Shown: one piece after another, positions 27,604 through 36,312 of the stretch | Numbering within the stretch: the stretch's first letter is position 1 | Layout: each line of letters opens with the position of its first letter | Assembly: GCA_963730365.1 (NCBI GenBank) | Contig: CAVSRM010000019.1 | Location: 1 to 64,000, forward strand | Origin: Fodinibacter sp963730365 | GTDB lineage: Bacteria > Actinomycetota > Actinomycetes > Actinomycetales > Dermatophilaceae | Reading direction: 5' to 3' | DNA length: 64,000 nucleotides | Program-made: the position numbers and the translations under genes | Notes under the pieces: generated by a model | The model's input: the letters and a program-made list of their open reading frames with translations, nothing else | What the model was told of the DNA's origin: nothing | Databases searched by the model: none

Positions 27604-28502
27604 TGCGCGCCTTCACCGCCGCCGCCGTGCAGATCGCTCCGGTGCCCGGCCCACTCACGGCCGGCTCCGTCGCCGCGAACCTCGAGAAGTGCGTCGACGT
27701 CACCCGTCGGTGCGTGGCCGCGACCGGTGCCGAGCTCGTCGTGCTGCCGGAGTCGGCGACGACGGGGTTCACCCCGGGCATCCCGGCCGAGGAGCTGTGG
27801 GAGCTGGTCTCGGAGCTGCCCGGGCCGGTCATCGACCCGCTCCTGCAGGTCGCGAAGGACCTCGGGGTGCACCTGGTCGCCGGCACCTACGAGCGCGGGC
27901 CCACCCCCGACGTCGTCTACAACGCGTCGGTGCTCATCGACCCGGCGGGAGACCTGCTCGGGGTCTACCGCAAGACCCACCCGTTCTGCTCGGAGGCCGT
28001 GGCCGGCGGCGGCTGGGTCACGGCCGGCGACACGGCGGTCGTGTGCGAGACCGAGCTGGGCCGGATCGGCATGATCATCTGCTTCGACGGCGACTACCCC
28101 GAGCTGTCACGCATCGAGGCGGTGATGGGCGCCGAGGTCATCGTGCGGCCGTCGGCGCTGTTGCGCTCGGCCGACGTCTGGGAGCTCACCTCGCGGGCGC
28201 GGGCGTACGACAACCACGTGTTCCTCGTGGGAGCGAACGCCGTGGGCGTCGACCCTGCCGGGGTGCTCTACTTCGGCAACTCGCACATCGTCACGCCGAT
28301 CGGCCACATCGTGGCCAAGGCCGCCACCCATGAGGGCTGGGTCGCCGCGCGCCTCGACCCGGCGGACGCGCTGACGTCGCTCACGCCCGGCTCGAACATC
28401 GGTCAGGGCTTCGACCACCTGCGCGACCGCAACCTGGATCTCATCCGCAACCACCGGGCCGAGCTCGAGTCCCCCGCGAAGACGACCTTCCCGCACGGCT
28501 GA
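27603..28502 (+). CDS. Nitrilase-superfamily C-N hydrolase (amidase)
   Basis: A 299-residue carbon-nitrogen hydrolase with the full catalytic triad: E50 in VVLPESATTG, K124 in VYRKTHPF, C160 in MIICFDGDYPE. The fold residues YNASVLIDPAGDLLGVY and the C-terminal AARLDPADA fit amidases or N-carbamoyl hydrolases better than true nitrilases. It overlaps the CoxG gene by one base, so it is part of the hydroxylase operon. In the proposed route it could hydrolyse malonamate to malonate and ammonia, or a ureido acid; neither is shown by sequence. Confidence 0.87.
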   Translation: MRAFTAAAVQIAPVPGPLTAGSVAANLEKCVDVTRRCVAATGAELVVLPESATTGFTPGIPAEELWELVSELPGPVIDPLLQVAKDLGVHLVAGTYERGPTPDVVYNASVLIDPAGDLLGVYRKTHPFCSEAVAGGGWVTAGDTAVVCETELGRIGMIICFDGDYPELSRIEAVMGAEVIVRPSALLRSADVWELTSRARAYDNHVFLVGANAVGVDPAGVLYFGNSHIVTPIGHIVAKAATHEGWVAARLDPADALTSLTPGSNIGQGFDHLRDRNLDLIRNHRAELESPAKTTFPHG

Positions 28503-28517
28503 GCCGGCCACGGCGCA

Positions 28518-28587
28518 GGTCCGCGCCCGCCCCCCTGCGGAACGGACGCGGACCGGGGATGGGCGGCGCTCCCTGCAGCACCGCCCA
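28518..28587 (+). terminator. Possible terminator of the Mo-hydroxylase operon (two stem-loops)
   Basis: Two hairpins follow the amidase stop. One has perfect arms GGTCCGCG (28518-28525) and CGCGGACC (28547-28554). The other has TGGGCGG and CCGCCCA at 28560-28566/28581-28587, extended by GCT/AGC. No T-run follows, as is common in such GC-rich genomes. Confidence 0.4.
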
Positions 28588-28663
28588 CCCGACATGGAGT
28601 TCGGAGAGCGGGACCGGGCGGATTGGGTGCGGGCGAGAGTCGCTGGAGCCCGGGTATCCGATC

Positions 28664-28706
28664 GGCAGGATCTGCCAACGAAACCCCCGTCCGGGGCCGG
28701 TTGAAT
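28664..28706 (+). promoter_or_regulatory. GGCAG-N3-CTGCC site and promoter of hyuAB
   Basis: A perfect dyad GGCAG-GAT-CTGCC lies at 28664-28676. TTGAAT at 28701-28706 is a -10 candidate with seven bases before the HyuA ATG at 28714, again a leaderless geometry. The dyad is centred about 44 bp before the start codon, an activator-like position. Closely similar dyads lie at 33767-33779 and 36222-36234. Confidence 0.55.
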
Positions 28707-28713
28707 CGTCCCC

Positions 28714-30798
28714 ATGACGCAGCGCCCGCACCGACGCATCCGGGTCGGCATCGACACCGGCGGCACCTTCACCGACGTCGTGGCCTTCGACGAGGACACC
28801 GGTGACCTGGCGACGACGAAGACCCCCAGCACGCCGAGCAACCCCGCTGACGGTTTCATCACCGGGATCGAGAAGATCCTCGACGTGCTCGGCGCCACGG
28901 GCTCCGACCTCAGCGCGGTCTGCCACGGCACCACCGTCGCCACGAACAAGCTCCTCGAGGGCAAGGTCGAGAAGCTCGGCTTCATCACGACCGAGGGCTA
29001 CGAGTTCGTCCTCGAGATCGCGCGGCAGGCCGTGCCCGACGGATACGGGAACTCCTACTTCTGGGTCAAGCCGCCGCGCATCGTGCCGGCCGACCGTGTG
29101 CGCACCGTCGCTGGGAGGATGGACTTCGAGGGGCGGGAGGTGCACCCCTTCGACGAGGAGGGGGCCGTCGCCGCGGCCCGCTGGTTCCGCAGCCAGGGCA
29201 TCACGACGATCGGCGTCTGCTTCCTCCACTCCTACGCCGACGACGCGCACGAGCGGGCGATGCGCGAGGTGCTGCGCAACGAGCACCCCGAGGCCGTCGT
29301 CTCGATCAGCAGCGAGGTGCTTCGGGAGTACCGGGAGTACGAGCGAGCGATGACGACCCTCGTCGATGCCGCGGTCAAGCCCAACGTGAGCCGCTACGTC
29401 GCCAACATCCACGAGCGACTCGACGAGTTCGCCAGCGGCATCCCGTTCTACATCATGAAGTCCAACGGAGGGGTGCTGTCGGCGGACGAGGTCGTCCACC
29501 AGCCGATCACCACGGTGCTGTCGGGGCCGGCGGCAGGCGCGCTCGGGGCGGCGCTCATCGCCCGGCGGGCCGGCTTCGACAAGGTGCTCACCTGCGACGG
29601 CGGCGGCACCTCGACAGACGTGTCGGTGGTGCAGGGCGGCGAGCCGACCCTCACGACCGAGGGAACCGTCGGGGCCTACCCGAGCAAGATCCCGATGATC
29701 GACGTCGTCACCGTCGGCGCCGGTGGTGGCTCGATCGCCTGGGTCTCCCCCGAGGGCGCGCTCAAGGTGGGGCCGCAGTCGGCGGGCGCCGACCCCGGCC
29801 CGCTCTGCTACGCCAAGGGGGGCACCGAGCCGACGATCACCGACGCCCACGTCGTGCTCGGGCGGATTCCTCCGCACCTGCTCGGCGGCGAGATCCCCCT
29901 CGACGTCGATGCGGCCCGCGCCGGCCTCACCAACCTCGCGCAGAGCCTCGGCCTGGACCTCGAGCGCTGCGCCACCGGCATCCTGGAGATCTCCGCGTGG
30001 AACCAGGCCAACGCCCTGCGACAGGTCTCGGTCAAGCGCGGACTCGACGTGCGCGACTTCATGCTCACCACGTTCGGGGGCTCCGGCTCGCTGCTCGCCT
30101 GCCGGCTCGTCGACATCCTCGACCTCGCGGGCGTCGTCGTGCCGCAGAACCCCGGCAACGTCAGCGCCTTCGGCCTGCTCACCGTCGACGTGAAGAACGA
30201 CTACGTGCAGACCCACGTCGCCCGCCAGGACTCGCTGGAGCACCCCACCGTGGAGGGCATCTTCGACGACCTCACCGCGCGGGCCGGAGCGGCCCTCGAC
30301 AAGGAGGGATTCCCGCGCGCCGACCACGAGTACGCCCGCACCGTCGACCTGCGCTACTTCGGCCAGGCCTACGAGGTGCGCGTGCCCGCGGAGCCCGGAC
30401 GGGTCGACGAGGCCTGTGCCTCCGCCGTCGCCGAGCGCTTCCACGACGAGCACCACCAGCTCTACGGCTACGACTTCCGCGACGACCCGCGCCAGCAGGT
30501 CGAGTGGGTCAACCTGCGGGTGACGGGAGTCGGGCCGATCACCCGCCCCGAGCTGCGCGAGCTCGCCACCCGCACCACCCCCGAGCCGGCCGCACGCTCC
30601 GCGCGGGACGTCTGCTTCGACGCGGAGGACGGCTACGTCCGCACCGACGTCCACTGGCGACCGGACCTGCGAGCCGGGGACACCTTCACCGGACCCGCGG
30701 TCGTCGAGGAGTACGGGTCGACCCTCCCGGTGCACCCCGGCTTCGTCGTGCGCGTCGACGCCCTCGGCAACCTCGTCGTCACCAAGGAGGCGCAGTGA
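28714..30798 (+). CDS. hyuA: Hydantoinase/oxoprolinase A family protein
   Basis: A 694-residue HyuA-type subunit. The N-terminal ASKHA-type ATP motif IRVGIDTGGTFTDVVAFDED (residues 9-28) marks an ATP-dependent enzyme. The middle domain has VLSGPAAGALGAALIARRAG and GGGTSTDVSVVQGG, and SAGADPGPLCYAKGG follows at about 355-370. The C-terminal third is the family's beta-rich domain. With HyuB it would form an N-methylhydantoinase/5-oxoprolinase/acetophenone-carboxylase-type complex, using ATP to open or carboxylate a cyclic amide or ketone. It overlaps hyuB by four bases. Its substrate here may be a cyclic ureide such as a hydantoin or dihydropyrimidine. Confidence 0.9.
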   Translation: MTQRPHRRIRVGIDTGGTFTDVVAFDEDTGDLATTKTPSTPSNPADGFITGIEKILDVLGATGSDLSAVCHGTTVATNKLLEGKVEKLGFITTEGYEFVLEIARQAVPDGYGNSYFWVKPPRIVPADRVRTVAGRMDFEGREVHPFDEEGAVAAARWFRSQGITTIGVCFLHSYADDAHERAMREVLRNEHPEAVVSISSEVLREYREYERAMTTLVDAAVKPNVSRYVANIHERLDEFASGIPFYIMKSNGGVLSADEVVHQPITTVLSGPAAGALGAALIARRAGFDKVLTCDGGGTSTDVSVVQGGEPTLTTEGTVGAYPSKIPMIDVVTVGAGGGSIAWVSPEGALKVGPQSAGADPGPLCYAKGGTEPTITDAHVVLGRIPPHLLGGEIPLDVDAARAGLTNLAQSLGLDLERCATGILEISAWNQANALRQVSVKRGLDVRDFMLTTFGGSGSLLACRLVDILDLAGVVVPQNPGNVSAFGLLTVDVKNDYVQTHVARQDSLEHPTVEGIFDDLTARAGAALDKEGFPRADHEYARTVDLRYFGQAYEVRVPAEPGRVDEACASAVAERFHDEHHQLYGYDFRDDPRQQVEWVNLRVTGVGPITRPELRELATRTTPEPAARSARDVCFDAEDGYVRTDVHWRPDLRAGDTFTGPAVVEEYGSTLPVHPGFVVRVDALGNLVVTKEAQ

Positions 30799-32723
30799 AC
30801 AGCGCAGGCCTGCCCACGGCATACGAGCACGGAAACCGGCTCACGCCCGAGGGAGGGGAGGTCGACCCCATCCTCACCGAGATCGTCCAGGGCACCCTGG
30901 CGAGCGTCGAGATGGAGGTCGAGACCGCCATCGCCCGCACGAGCCGCAGCCCGATGATCCGTGACGCCCACGACTTCCGCGCCGGCATCCACGACCGCCA
31001 GCTGCGCAAGCTCACCGGGCGCTCCTACTCGGCCCTCGTGCACCCGATCGTGCGCGACTTCCCGCTGTCGGAGATGCATGAGGGGGACGTGTTCTTCCAC
31101 AACGACGTGTACGAGTCCGAGGGCGGCATCGGCCACCTGCCCGACCTGTGCGTCACGGTTCCGGTGTTCCACGAGGGTGAGGTCGTCGCGTTCGTGCAGG
31201 CGTTCGGCCACCACGACGACATCGGCGGGGCGGTGCCGGGCTCGATGCCGAGCAACGCTCGCACCGTCTTCGAGGAGGGTCTCTCGGTGCCGCCGATCAA
31301 GCTGTGGGACAGCGGCTTTCCCAATGCGGCAGCGCTGCGCATCATGACCCGCAACTCCCGGATGCCGGACAGCCTCGCCGCCGACCTCGACGCCGAGTGC
31401 TCGGCGTGCCTCATGGGCGCGCGCCGGCTCTCCGAGCTCTTCGCCCGCTACGGACGCGACACCGTCGAGGCCGCCTTCGACGCCATCCTCGACGCGACGA
31501 CCGAGACCTACCGACGCGAGATCCTCGGCAAGATCCCGGACGGGACCTACGTCTGGGAGGACTACGCGGAGCACGACGGGGTCGACGAGCCGCAGCTGCA
31601 CACCCAGCGCATCACGCTGACCAAGACCTCGACCGGTGGACCCGGCCCCGGCGACGGCGGCCCGAAGCTCATCATCGACTTCACCGGTACCGGCCCCCAG
31701 GCCAAGGGACCGATCAACCACTGCGGTGACTACGTCGGTGGCAACTTCCTCAAGAAGTGGCTCGCACCCATCCTGCGCAACCTCGCCGACACCCCCGAGC
31801 GGATGGCCGAGCTCGACGTCAACGAAGGGGTCGTGCCGCTCATCGAGATGCGCTTCCCCGACAAGGGGACCCTGCTCACGCCGATCTACCCCGCGCCGAC
31901 CAATGCCCGCACGTTCGTCATCCTGCGGCTGCTGGGCGTGCTCGCCGGAGTGGTGGCCAAGGCGGTCGACGGCCGGATGCCGGCCGACCAGGAGACGATC
32001 CGCTACACCGGGGTATACGGGAAGGACCGCGACGGCAACGACTACCTCATGCGCGAGGTGCTCGGTGGTGGCTCGGGCGGCCGCTACTACGCCGACGGCG
32101 AGGACACCATCCACGTCGTGCCCGACTCTCGCAACCTCCCGACCGAGTTCACCGAGAGCCGGTTCCCGTTCATCGTCGAGCGTCTCGGGCTCGCGGTCGA
32201 CTCCGGCGGCGCGGGTCGCCACCGCGGGGGGCTCGGCTACGAGAAGCAGATCCGGATGCTGCGCGACGCCCACTTCATGTCCATCGCCGACCGATCGATC
32301 CTCGCCTGCTGGGGAGTGAAGGGCGGCAGGGCGGGACGGCCGTTCGAGGTGACCGTCGACCTCGGCGGCCCGACGGAGCGCACCGCCGACGCGCTGGCCG
32401 ACGCCGAGCCGGTGCTCGCCGGCCAGGTGATCCGGATCCGCACGACGGGCGGCGGCGGCTGGGGCGATCCGTTGGACCGTCCCTACGTGGAGGTGGAGCG
32501 CGACCTGCGGTGGGGCAAGGTGTCGTTCGACGGCGCGCGGGCGGACTACGGCGTCGTCGCCACCGGCACGAAGGAGTCCCCCGTCATCGACACGGCAGCC
32601 TCGGACGCCCTGCGAGCGCAGCGTCGGGAGGGGCGGCACGGCGAGCAGCCGTTCTTCGACCGCGGGCCCGGCTACGCCACGCTCTCCGGCGGGGCGACCA
32701 GCGCCGAGGTCGACTGGGTCTGA
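30795..32723 (+). CDS. hyuB: Hydantoinase/oxoprolinase B family protein
   Basis: The 642-residue partner of HyuA, starting at GTG 30795 inside the hyuA stop (GTGA). Family blocks are clear: VDPILTEIVQGTLASVEME near residue 25, DFPLSEMHEGDVFFHNDVYE near 90-110, HHDDIGGAVPGSMPSNAR near 140-157, GGGSGGRYYADGED near 420 and GSGG-rich C-terminal turns. HyuB subunits carry the metal-dependent amide hydrolysis half of ATP-dependent hydantoinases. Both genes follow a promoter with the GGCAG-N3-CTGCC site. It could provide a second entry, acting on hydantoins or dihydropyrimidine-like rings that barbiturase cannot open. Confidence 0.9.
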   Translation: MNSAGLPTAYEHGNRLTPEGGEVDPILTEIVQGTLASVEMEVETAIARTSRSPMIRDAHDFRAGIHDRQLRKLTGRSYSALVHPIVRDFPLSEMHEGDVFFHNDVYESEGGIGHLPDLCVTVPVFHEGEVVAFVQAFGHHDDIGGAVPGSMPSNARTVFEEGLSVPPIKLWDSGFPNAAALRIMTRNSRMPDSLAADLDAECSACLMGARRLSELFARYGRDTVEAAFDAILDATTETYRREILGKIPDGTYVWEDYAEHDGVDEPQLHTQRITLTKTSTGGPGPGDGGPKLIIDFTGTGPQAKGPINHCGDYVGGNFLKKWLAPILRNLADTPERMAELDVNEGVVPLIEMRFPDKGTLLTPIYPAPTNARTFVILRLLGVLAGVVAKAVDGRMPADQETIRYTGVYGKDRDGNDYLMREVLGGGSGGRYYADGEDTIHVVPDSRNLPTEFTESRFPFIVERLGLAVDSGGAGRHRGGLGYEKQIRMLRDAHFMSIADRSILACWGVKGGRAGRPFEVTVDLGGPTERTADALADAEPVLAGQVIRIRTTGGGGWGDPLDRPYVEVERDLRWGKVSFDGARADYGVVATGTKESPVIDTAASDALRAQRREGRHGEQPFFDRGPGYATLSGGATSAEVDWV

Positions 32724-32803
32724 CCCGGAGAGAGCAGCAGCGTAGCCGTTCCCAACGAGCCCCTCCCCGGCATACTGTTCGACGCCGGAAGGAAGAGGCT
32801 GCC

Positions 32804-33295
32804 ATGGACGTCAGCACGTTCTATGCCCTGTTCTCCGCGACCTGCTTCACCCTCACGGGGCTGTGGTGGACCGTGGTGGAGCGGCACGAGTACTGGTTGA
32901 GCCGACCGGCGGACCGCCGCCGCGTGGGCTCGGTCTACCTCGCGTTCCTGCTGCCGGCCCTCATGGGTCTGTTCGCGCAGATCGGCGGGAGCGACAGCCC
33001 GGTGTTCTGGCGCACCAGCTTCGTCGTGATCGCCGCCTTCGGCTGCCTCTCCACGGTGCAGCTGCTGCGGCGGTCGGCCGCCGGCGGCGGCGCCGGGGTG
33101 TTCGCCCGCCACTGGTGGGCGACGGCGGTGCTGTACGCCGTCATCGCCGTCGTGGGGGTGGCGCCGAAGATCACGGCCTCCCTCGGGGTGACGCCGCTGC
33201 AGGCGGAGGCCACCCTGCTCGTGCTGCTGGTCGCCCTCGCTCACGCCCTGGTCTGGGAGTTCATGACGCACCACGTTCCCGAAACCGCCGCGTAG
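32804..33295 (+). CDS. Unknown small integral membrane protein
   Basis: A 163-residue protein with about five predicted helices (FYALFSATCFTLTGLWWTVV at the N-terminus, then around 45-62, 70-87, 105-122 and 133-152). The start ATG 32804 follows GGAAGGAAGAGG, a good RBS, and TACTGT about 30 bases upstream is a -10 candidate. I recognise no family. It lies 80 bp after hyuB on the same strand; whether it belongs to the pathway, for instance as an exporter or accessory membrane factor, is unknown. Confidence 0.7.
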   Translation: MDVSTFYALFSATCFTLTGLWWTVVERHEYWLSRPADRRRVGSVYLAFLLPALMGLFAQIGGSDSPVFWRTSFVVIAAFGCLSTVQLLRRSAAGGGAGVFARHWWATAVLYAVIAVVGVAPKITASLGVTPLQAEATLLVLLVALAHALVWEFMTHHVPETAA

Positions 33296-33308
33296 GCGTG
33301 TCAGTGGA

Positions 33309-33320
33309 TACCGTGGACCG
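33309..33320 (+). promoter_or_regulatory. Leaderless-type -10 of the 33321 gene
   Basis: TACCGT at 33309-33314, six bases, then ATG at 33321; no Shine-Dalgarno sequence is present. Confidence 0.45.
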
Positions 33321-33671
33321 ATGGCGAGATACCAGGTCAACGAGGTCGCGGTCGCCCACGTGCGCCGACTGATCGACGCCCACCAGTACGTCCTCGACAG
33401 CGAGTGGGGCGAGGTGCAGCCGGATGCCGAGGCGGAGAACGCCTACCTCGAGCGGCACTCCTGGGAGGACTACGGCTCCTGGCACCTCGGGCTGACGGTG
33501 GGCGCGAACGAGGAGACCAAGGGGCGCTTCGCGTTCGTCGCGGGGGACTTCCGCAGGGTGCACCGCAGCGCCCTGATCGCCTGCGTGTACCGCGCCTCGG
33601 AGTGGCACCACAAGGAGGTCGAGCTGGCCGCCCACGACCTGCTCCAGCACCTTGACGACACGAGCGGTTGA
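33321..33671 (+). CDS. Conserved hypothetical protein
   Basis: A 116-residue soluble protein, MARYQVNEVAVAHVRRLIDA at the N-terminus and then an acidic stretch. Aromatic and histidine residues are frequent: ERHSWEDYGSWHLGLT and ASEWHHKEVELAAHDLLQHL. No signal peptide or membrane segment is visible and no catalytic motif is recognised; the His/Trp-rich C-terminal helix could bind a ligand or metal. The start is supported by a -10-like TACCGT six bases upstream. The 240 bp that follow hold no gene, only the promoter region of the CoA-transferase. Confidence 0.7.
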   Translation: MARYQVNEVAVAHVRRLIDAHQYVLDSEWGEVQPDAEAENAYLERHSWEDYGSWHLGLTVGANEETKGRFAFVAGDFRRVHRSALIACVYRASEWHHKEVELAAHDLLQHLDDTSG

Positions 33672-33763
33672 AGAGAACGAGCGAGCACCGCACCTCCCGG
33701 TGACGCACGAGGAGCCTTACCGGGCCGTCACCGATGGCGTCGGGTGCCCCCGAAGCCCGATGC

Positions 33764-33842
33764 GCTGGCAGAACCTGACAGGCGGATGCCGTGCACGACG
33801 GCCCGGACTGCCGAGGGCCGCGTGCGGCGCCGTGGCTAGGTT
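33764..33842 (+). promoter_or_regulatory. GGCAG-N3-CTGAC site and promoter of the CoA-transferase gene
   Basis: GGCAG-AAC-CTGAC at 33767-33779 matches the sites before hyuA and arcC. A -10-like TAGGTT lies at 33837-33842, and the GTG start is at 33912. The dyad is about 31 bp (three helical turns) further from its -10 than in the other two promoters. Confidence 0.45.
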
Positions 33843-33911
33843 GACGGCATACGACATCGGCGGCATTCGGCGGCGCGGGCCCACGCCCGCCACCGACGAC
33901 CAGGAGAGCAC

Positions 33912-35084
33912 GTGCGCGGACCACTGAGCGGCATCACCGTCATCGACCTCTCGCGCGCCCTCGCCGGGCCGCACGCCGCCATGATGCTCGGGGACATGGG
34001 GGCCCGGGTCATCAAGGTCGAGTCGGGCGCCGGCGACGACACCAGGGGCTACGGGCCGCCGTTCGTGGGCCCCCAGGACGACCCGGTCTCGACGTACTTC
34101 CTCGCGTGCAACCGCAACAAGGAGTCGATCGTCCTCGACCTCAAGTCCGACGAGGGACGCGAGACCCTCACCAGGCTCGTGCGCCACGGCGACGTGCTCG
34201 TCGAGAACTTCCGCCCGGGTGTGCTCGAGCGCCTCGGCTTCTCGATGGACCAGCTGCACGAGATCAACCCCGCCCTGGTGGTCCTCGCGATCAGCGGATT
34301 CGGACACGACGGCCCCGAGGGTGGCCGGGCCGGTTACGACCAGATCGCGCAGGGCGAGGCCGGCCTGATGTCGATCACCGGCCCCGGCCCCGATGAGCCC
34401 CAACGTGTCGGCGTCCCCATCGCCGACCTGCTTGCCGGGCTGCACGGTGCCTACGGCGTGGCGGCGGCCCTGCGCGAGCGCGAGATCACCGGCCTCGGGC
34501 GGGTCGTTCGCACCTCCCTGCTGGCAGCGGTCGTGGGGGTGCACGCGTTCCAGGGCACCGCGCAGACGGTCGCGGGGCGGACCCCCCGGGCCCAGGGCAA
34601 CCACCATCCCTCGATCGCGCCGTACGGCCTCTTCCACGCCTCGGACGGGCCCGTGCAGATCGCGGTCGGGTCGGAGTCGCTGTGGCAACGCTTCGCGCCG
34701 ACCTTCGGGATCGACCCGACGGCGCCGGAGTTCGCGACGAACGCGCTGCGCGTGACCAACCGGGAGCATCTCATCGAGGTGGTCGATGCAGTATTCGGCA
34801 CGTGGCGCTCCACCGATCTGCTCGCCCGGCTGGCCGAGGTCGGTGTGCCGGCGGGGCAGGTCAGGTCGATCGACCAGGTCTACGCCTGGGAGCAGACCCG
34901 GTCGCAGGGTCTCGTCATCCCCGTCGACCATCCGACGCTCGGCACGATCGAGCTACCGGGGCCACCGATCCGCCTGGACGACAATGCCTTCGGTGGAGGT
35001 CGCGAGACGCATCTGCCTCCCCCACGACTCGGCGAGCACGACGCCGCCGTCCGCGCCTGGCTCGACGAGCGCGACGAGTCCTGA
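33912..35084 (+). CDS. CaiB/BaiF (class III) CoA-transferase
   Basis: A 390-residue family III CoA-transferase that would move CoA between carboxylic acids. The conserved N-terminus has PLSGITVIDLSRALAGPHAA (residues 3-22), MMLGDMGARVIKVES, and the expected catalytic Asp in the FGHDGPEGGRAGYDQIAQGE region near 135-155. The C-terminal section has EVGVPAGQVRSIDQVY and PTLGTIELPGPPIRL. GTG at 33912 follows AGGAGAGC. In the proposed pathway it would activate malonate to malonyl-CoA; formyl-CoA:oxalate transferases belong to the same family, so oxalate is the obvious alternative. Confidence 0.9.
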   Translation: MRGPLSGITVIDLSRALAGPHAAMMLGDMGARVIKVESGAGDDTRGYGPPFVGPQDDPVSTYFLACNRNKESIVLDLKSDEGRETLTRLVRHGDVLVENFRPGVLERLGFSMDQLHEINPALVVLAISGFGHDGPEGGRAGYDQIAQGEAGLMSITGPGPDEPQRVGVPIADLLAGLHGAYGVAAALREREITGLGRVVRTSLLAAVVGVHAFQGTAQTVAGRTPRAQGNHHPSIAPYGLFHASDGPVQIAVGSESLWQRFAPTFGIDPTAPEFATNALRVTNREHLIEVVDAVFGTWRSTDLLARLAEVGVPAGQVRSIDQVYAWEQTRSQGLVIPVDHPTLGTIELPGPPIRLDDNAFGGGRETHLPPPRLGEHDAAVRAWLDERDES

Positions 35085-35167
35085 GCGGGGTCTGCTGCAG
35101 TCGAGGTGCTGCCGCTCGGAAACCCGGGCAGCATCACCTCGACCGAGGCGCGGGCGGCAAGGAACGA

Positions 35168-36112
35168 TCAACGCCCGGCGGCGGCGAGGGCGTCCTCAAC
35201 GCGGTCGGGCACGGCCACGCTCGGCGTGGCGCTGCGCTGCTCGTGCAAGGCGAGGCCGACCACGGAGGCCAGGACGATGACGAACCCGACCCACTGGGAC
35301 CCGCTCGGGCGAGCGCCCAGGAAGGCGACACCCACGAGTGCCGCGGTGAGCGGGAAGGCCAGCTCGGCCAGCGTCGCCCGGGACGCCGGGGTGCGGCTGA
35401 GCGCCCGGTAGTACAGCACGAGGGCCAGGAGGCCCGGGATCAGCGCGAGCAACAGGATGTTGCGGATCGCATCGGTGCCGACCGCGACGGACGTGGTCGT
35501 GACCCCGACGAGCACGGCGAGGGTGACCAGCCCGATCGCGAAGCGCAGGGCCGTGAGGTCCGAGAAGCGCAGCTCCGCGCTCGCAGCCCGGCCGAGAACC
35601 GTTCCGGCTGCCCACAACGTTGCGGCTCCGAGGGCGAGCAGGGCGGCCTGCGCGCTCGACACCCCCACCTGGAACGGCTCGGGGAAGGCGAGGAGCCACG
35701 CCCCTGCCAGGGCCGGCACGGCGAAGAAGGCGTAGCTCGGGCGAAGCCGCTCCCCCAGGACGACGGCCGCCAGCGCGAGGGCGATCAGCGGCTGGAGCTT
35801 CTGGAGCACCTGCGGGGTGATGGGGTCACCGAGGCGGAAGGCGGCCGTGAAGAGCGTCGTGGCGAGCGCGGACGAGCCGGCTCCGATGACGAGGACGCTC
35901 ACCTTGGTGCGTGTGCTCGCAGCCATGACGCGACCCACCGCGGGCACCAGCCACGGAAGGGTCAGTGCCGTGAGCACCACGTGCTCCCAGAAGACGATCG
36001 CCAGCGCGGGGTACTCCGCCGCGAGGGGACCTCGCCACAGCGAGGAGAGCCCCCAGAAGGAGGCTGCGAGGGCGACGAGCCAGGTGCGGTCGGAACCACG
36101 GATAGCGGGCAT
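35168..36112 (-). CDS. EamA/DMT-family metabolite transporter
   Basis: A 314-residue drug/metabolite transporter with ten predicted helices in two EamA repeats (about residues 8-140 and 155-285). Recognisable stretches are FWGLSSLWRGPLAAEYPALA in the first repeat and ATLAELAFPLTAALVGVAFL in the second. I take the ATG at 36112; an in-frame GTG at 36178 would add 22 residues without a clear RBS. It diverges from arcC, and a GGCAG-N3-CTGMC-type site lies between them, so it may be co-regulated and export a pathway intermediate such as a ureide or dicarboxylate. Confidence 0.85.
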   Translation of the reverse strand: MPAIRGSDRTWLVALAASFWGLSSLWRGPLAAEYPALAIVFWEHVVLTALTLPWLVPAVGRVMAASTRTKVSVLVIGAGSSALATTLFTAAFRLGDPITPQVLQKLQPLIALALAAVVLGERLRPSYAFFAVPALAGAWLLAFPEPFQVGVSSAQAALLALGAATLWAAGTVLGRAASAELRFSDLTALRFAIGLVTLAVLVGVTTTSVAVGTDAIRNILLLALIPGLLALVLYYRALSRTPASRATLAELAFPLTAALVGVAFLGARPSGSQWVGFVIVLASVVGLALHEQRSATPSVAVPDRVEDALAAAGR

Positions 36113-36216
36113 GCGTGCAGCCTGCCACCACGACGGCCCTGTGCCTCGCAGGGGGTCCGCCCGACCCGGGGTCGTCACCCGTGCGGGAGGTGCGACCTCG
36201 CCAACGACAGGGCATG

Positions 36217-36264
36217 CGTTGGGCAGATCCTGACAACGCGCTCCGCGGACTCGCTGCCTAGGGT
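36217..36264. promoter_or_regulatory. GGCAG-N3-CTGAC site between eamA and arcC
   Basis: GGCAG-ATC-CTGAC lies at 36222-36234 within CGTTGGGCAGATCCTGACAA (from 36217). TAGGGT at 36259-36264 is the -10 candidate for arcC, placing the dyad centre about -43 from the predicted transcription start. The extended sequence shares CGTTGG and CAGATCCTG with the hyuA site read on the opposite strand. Confidence 0.5.
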
Positions 36265-36312
36265 CGAAGCCAACGGACCCACAGGGTGGTCCGACACGGC
36301 GAGGAGACGTGC

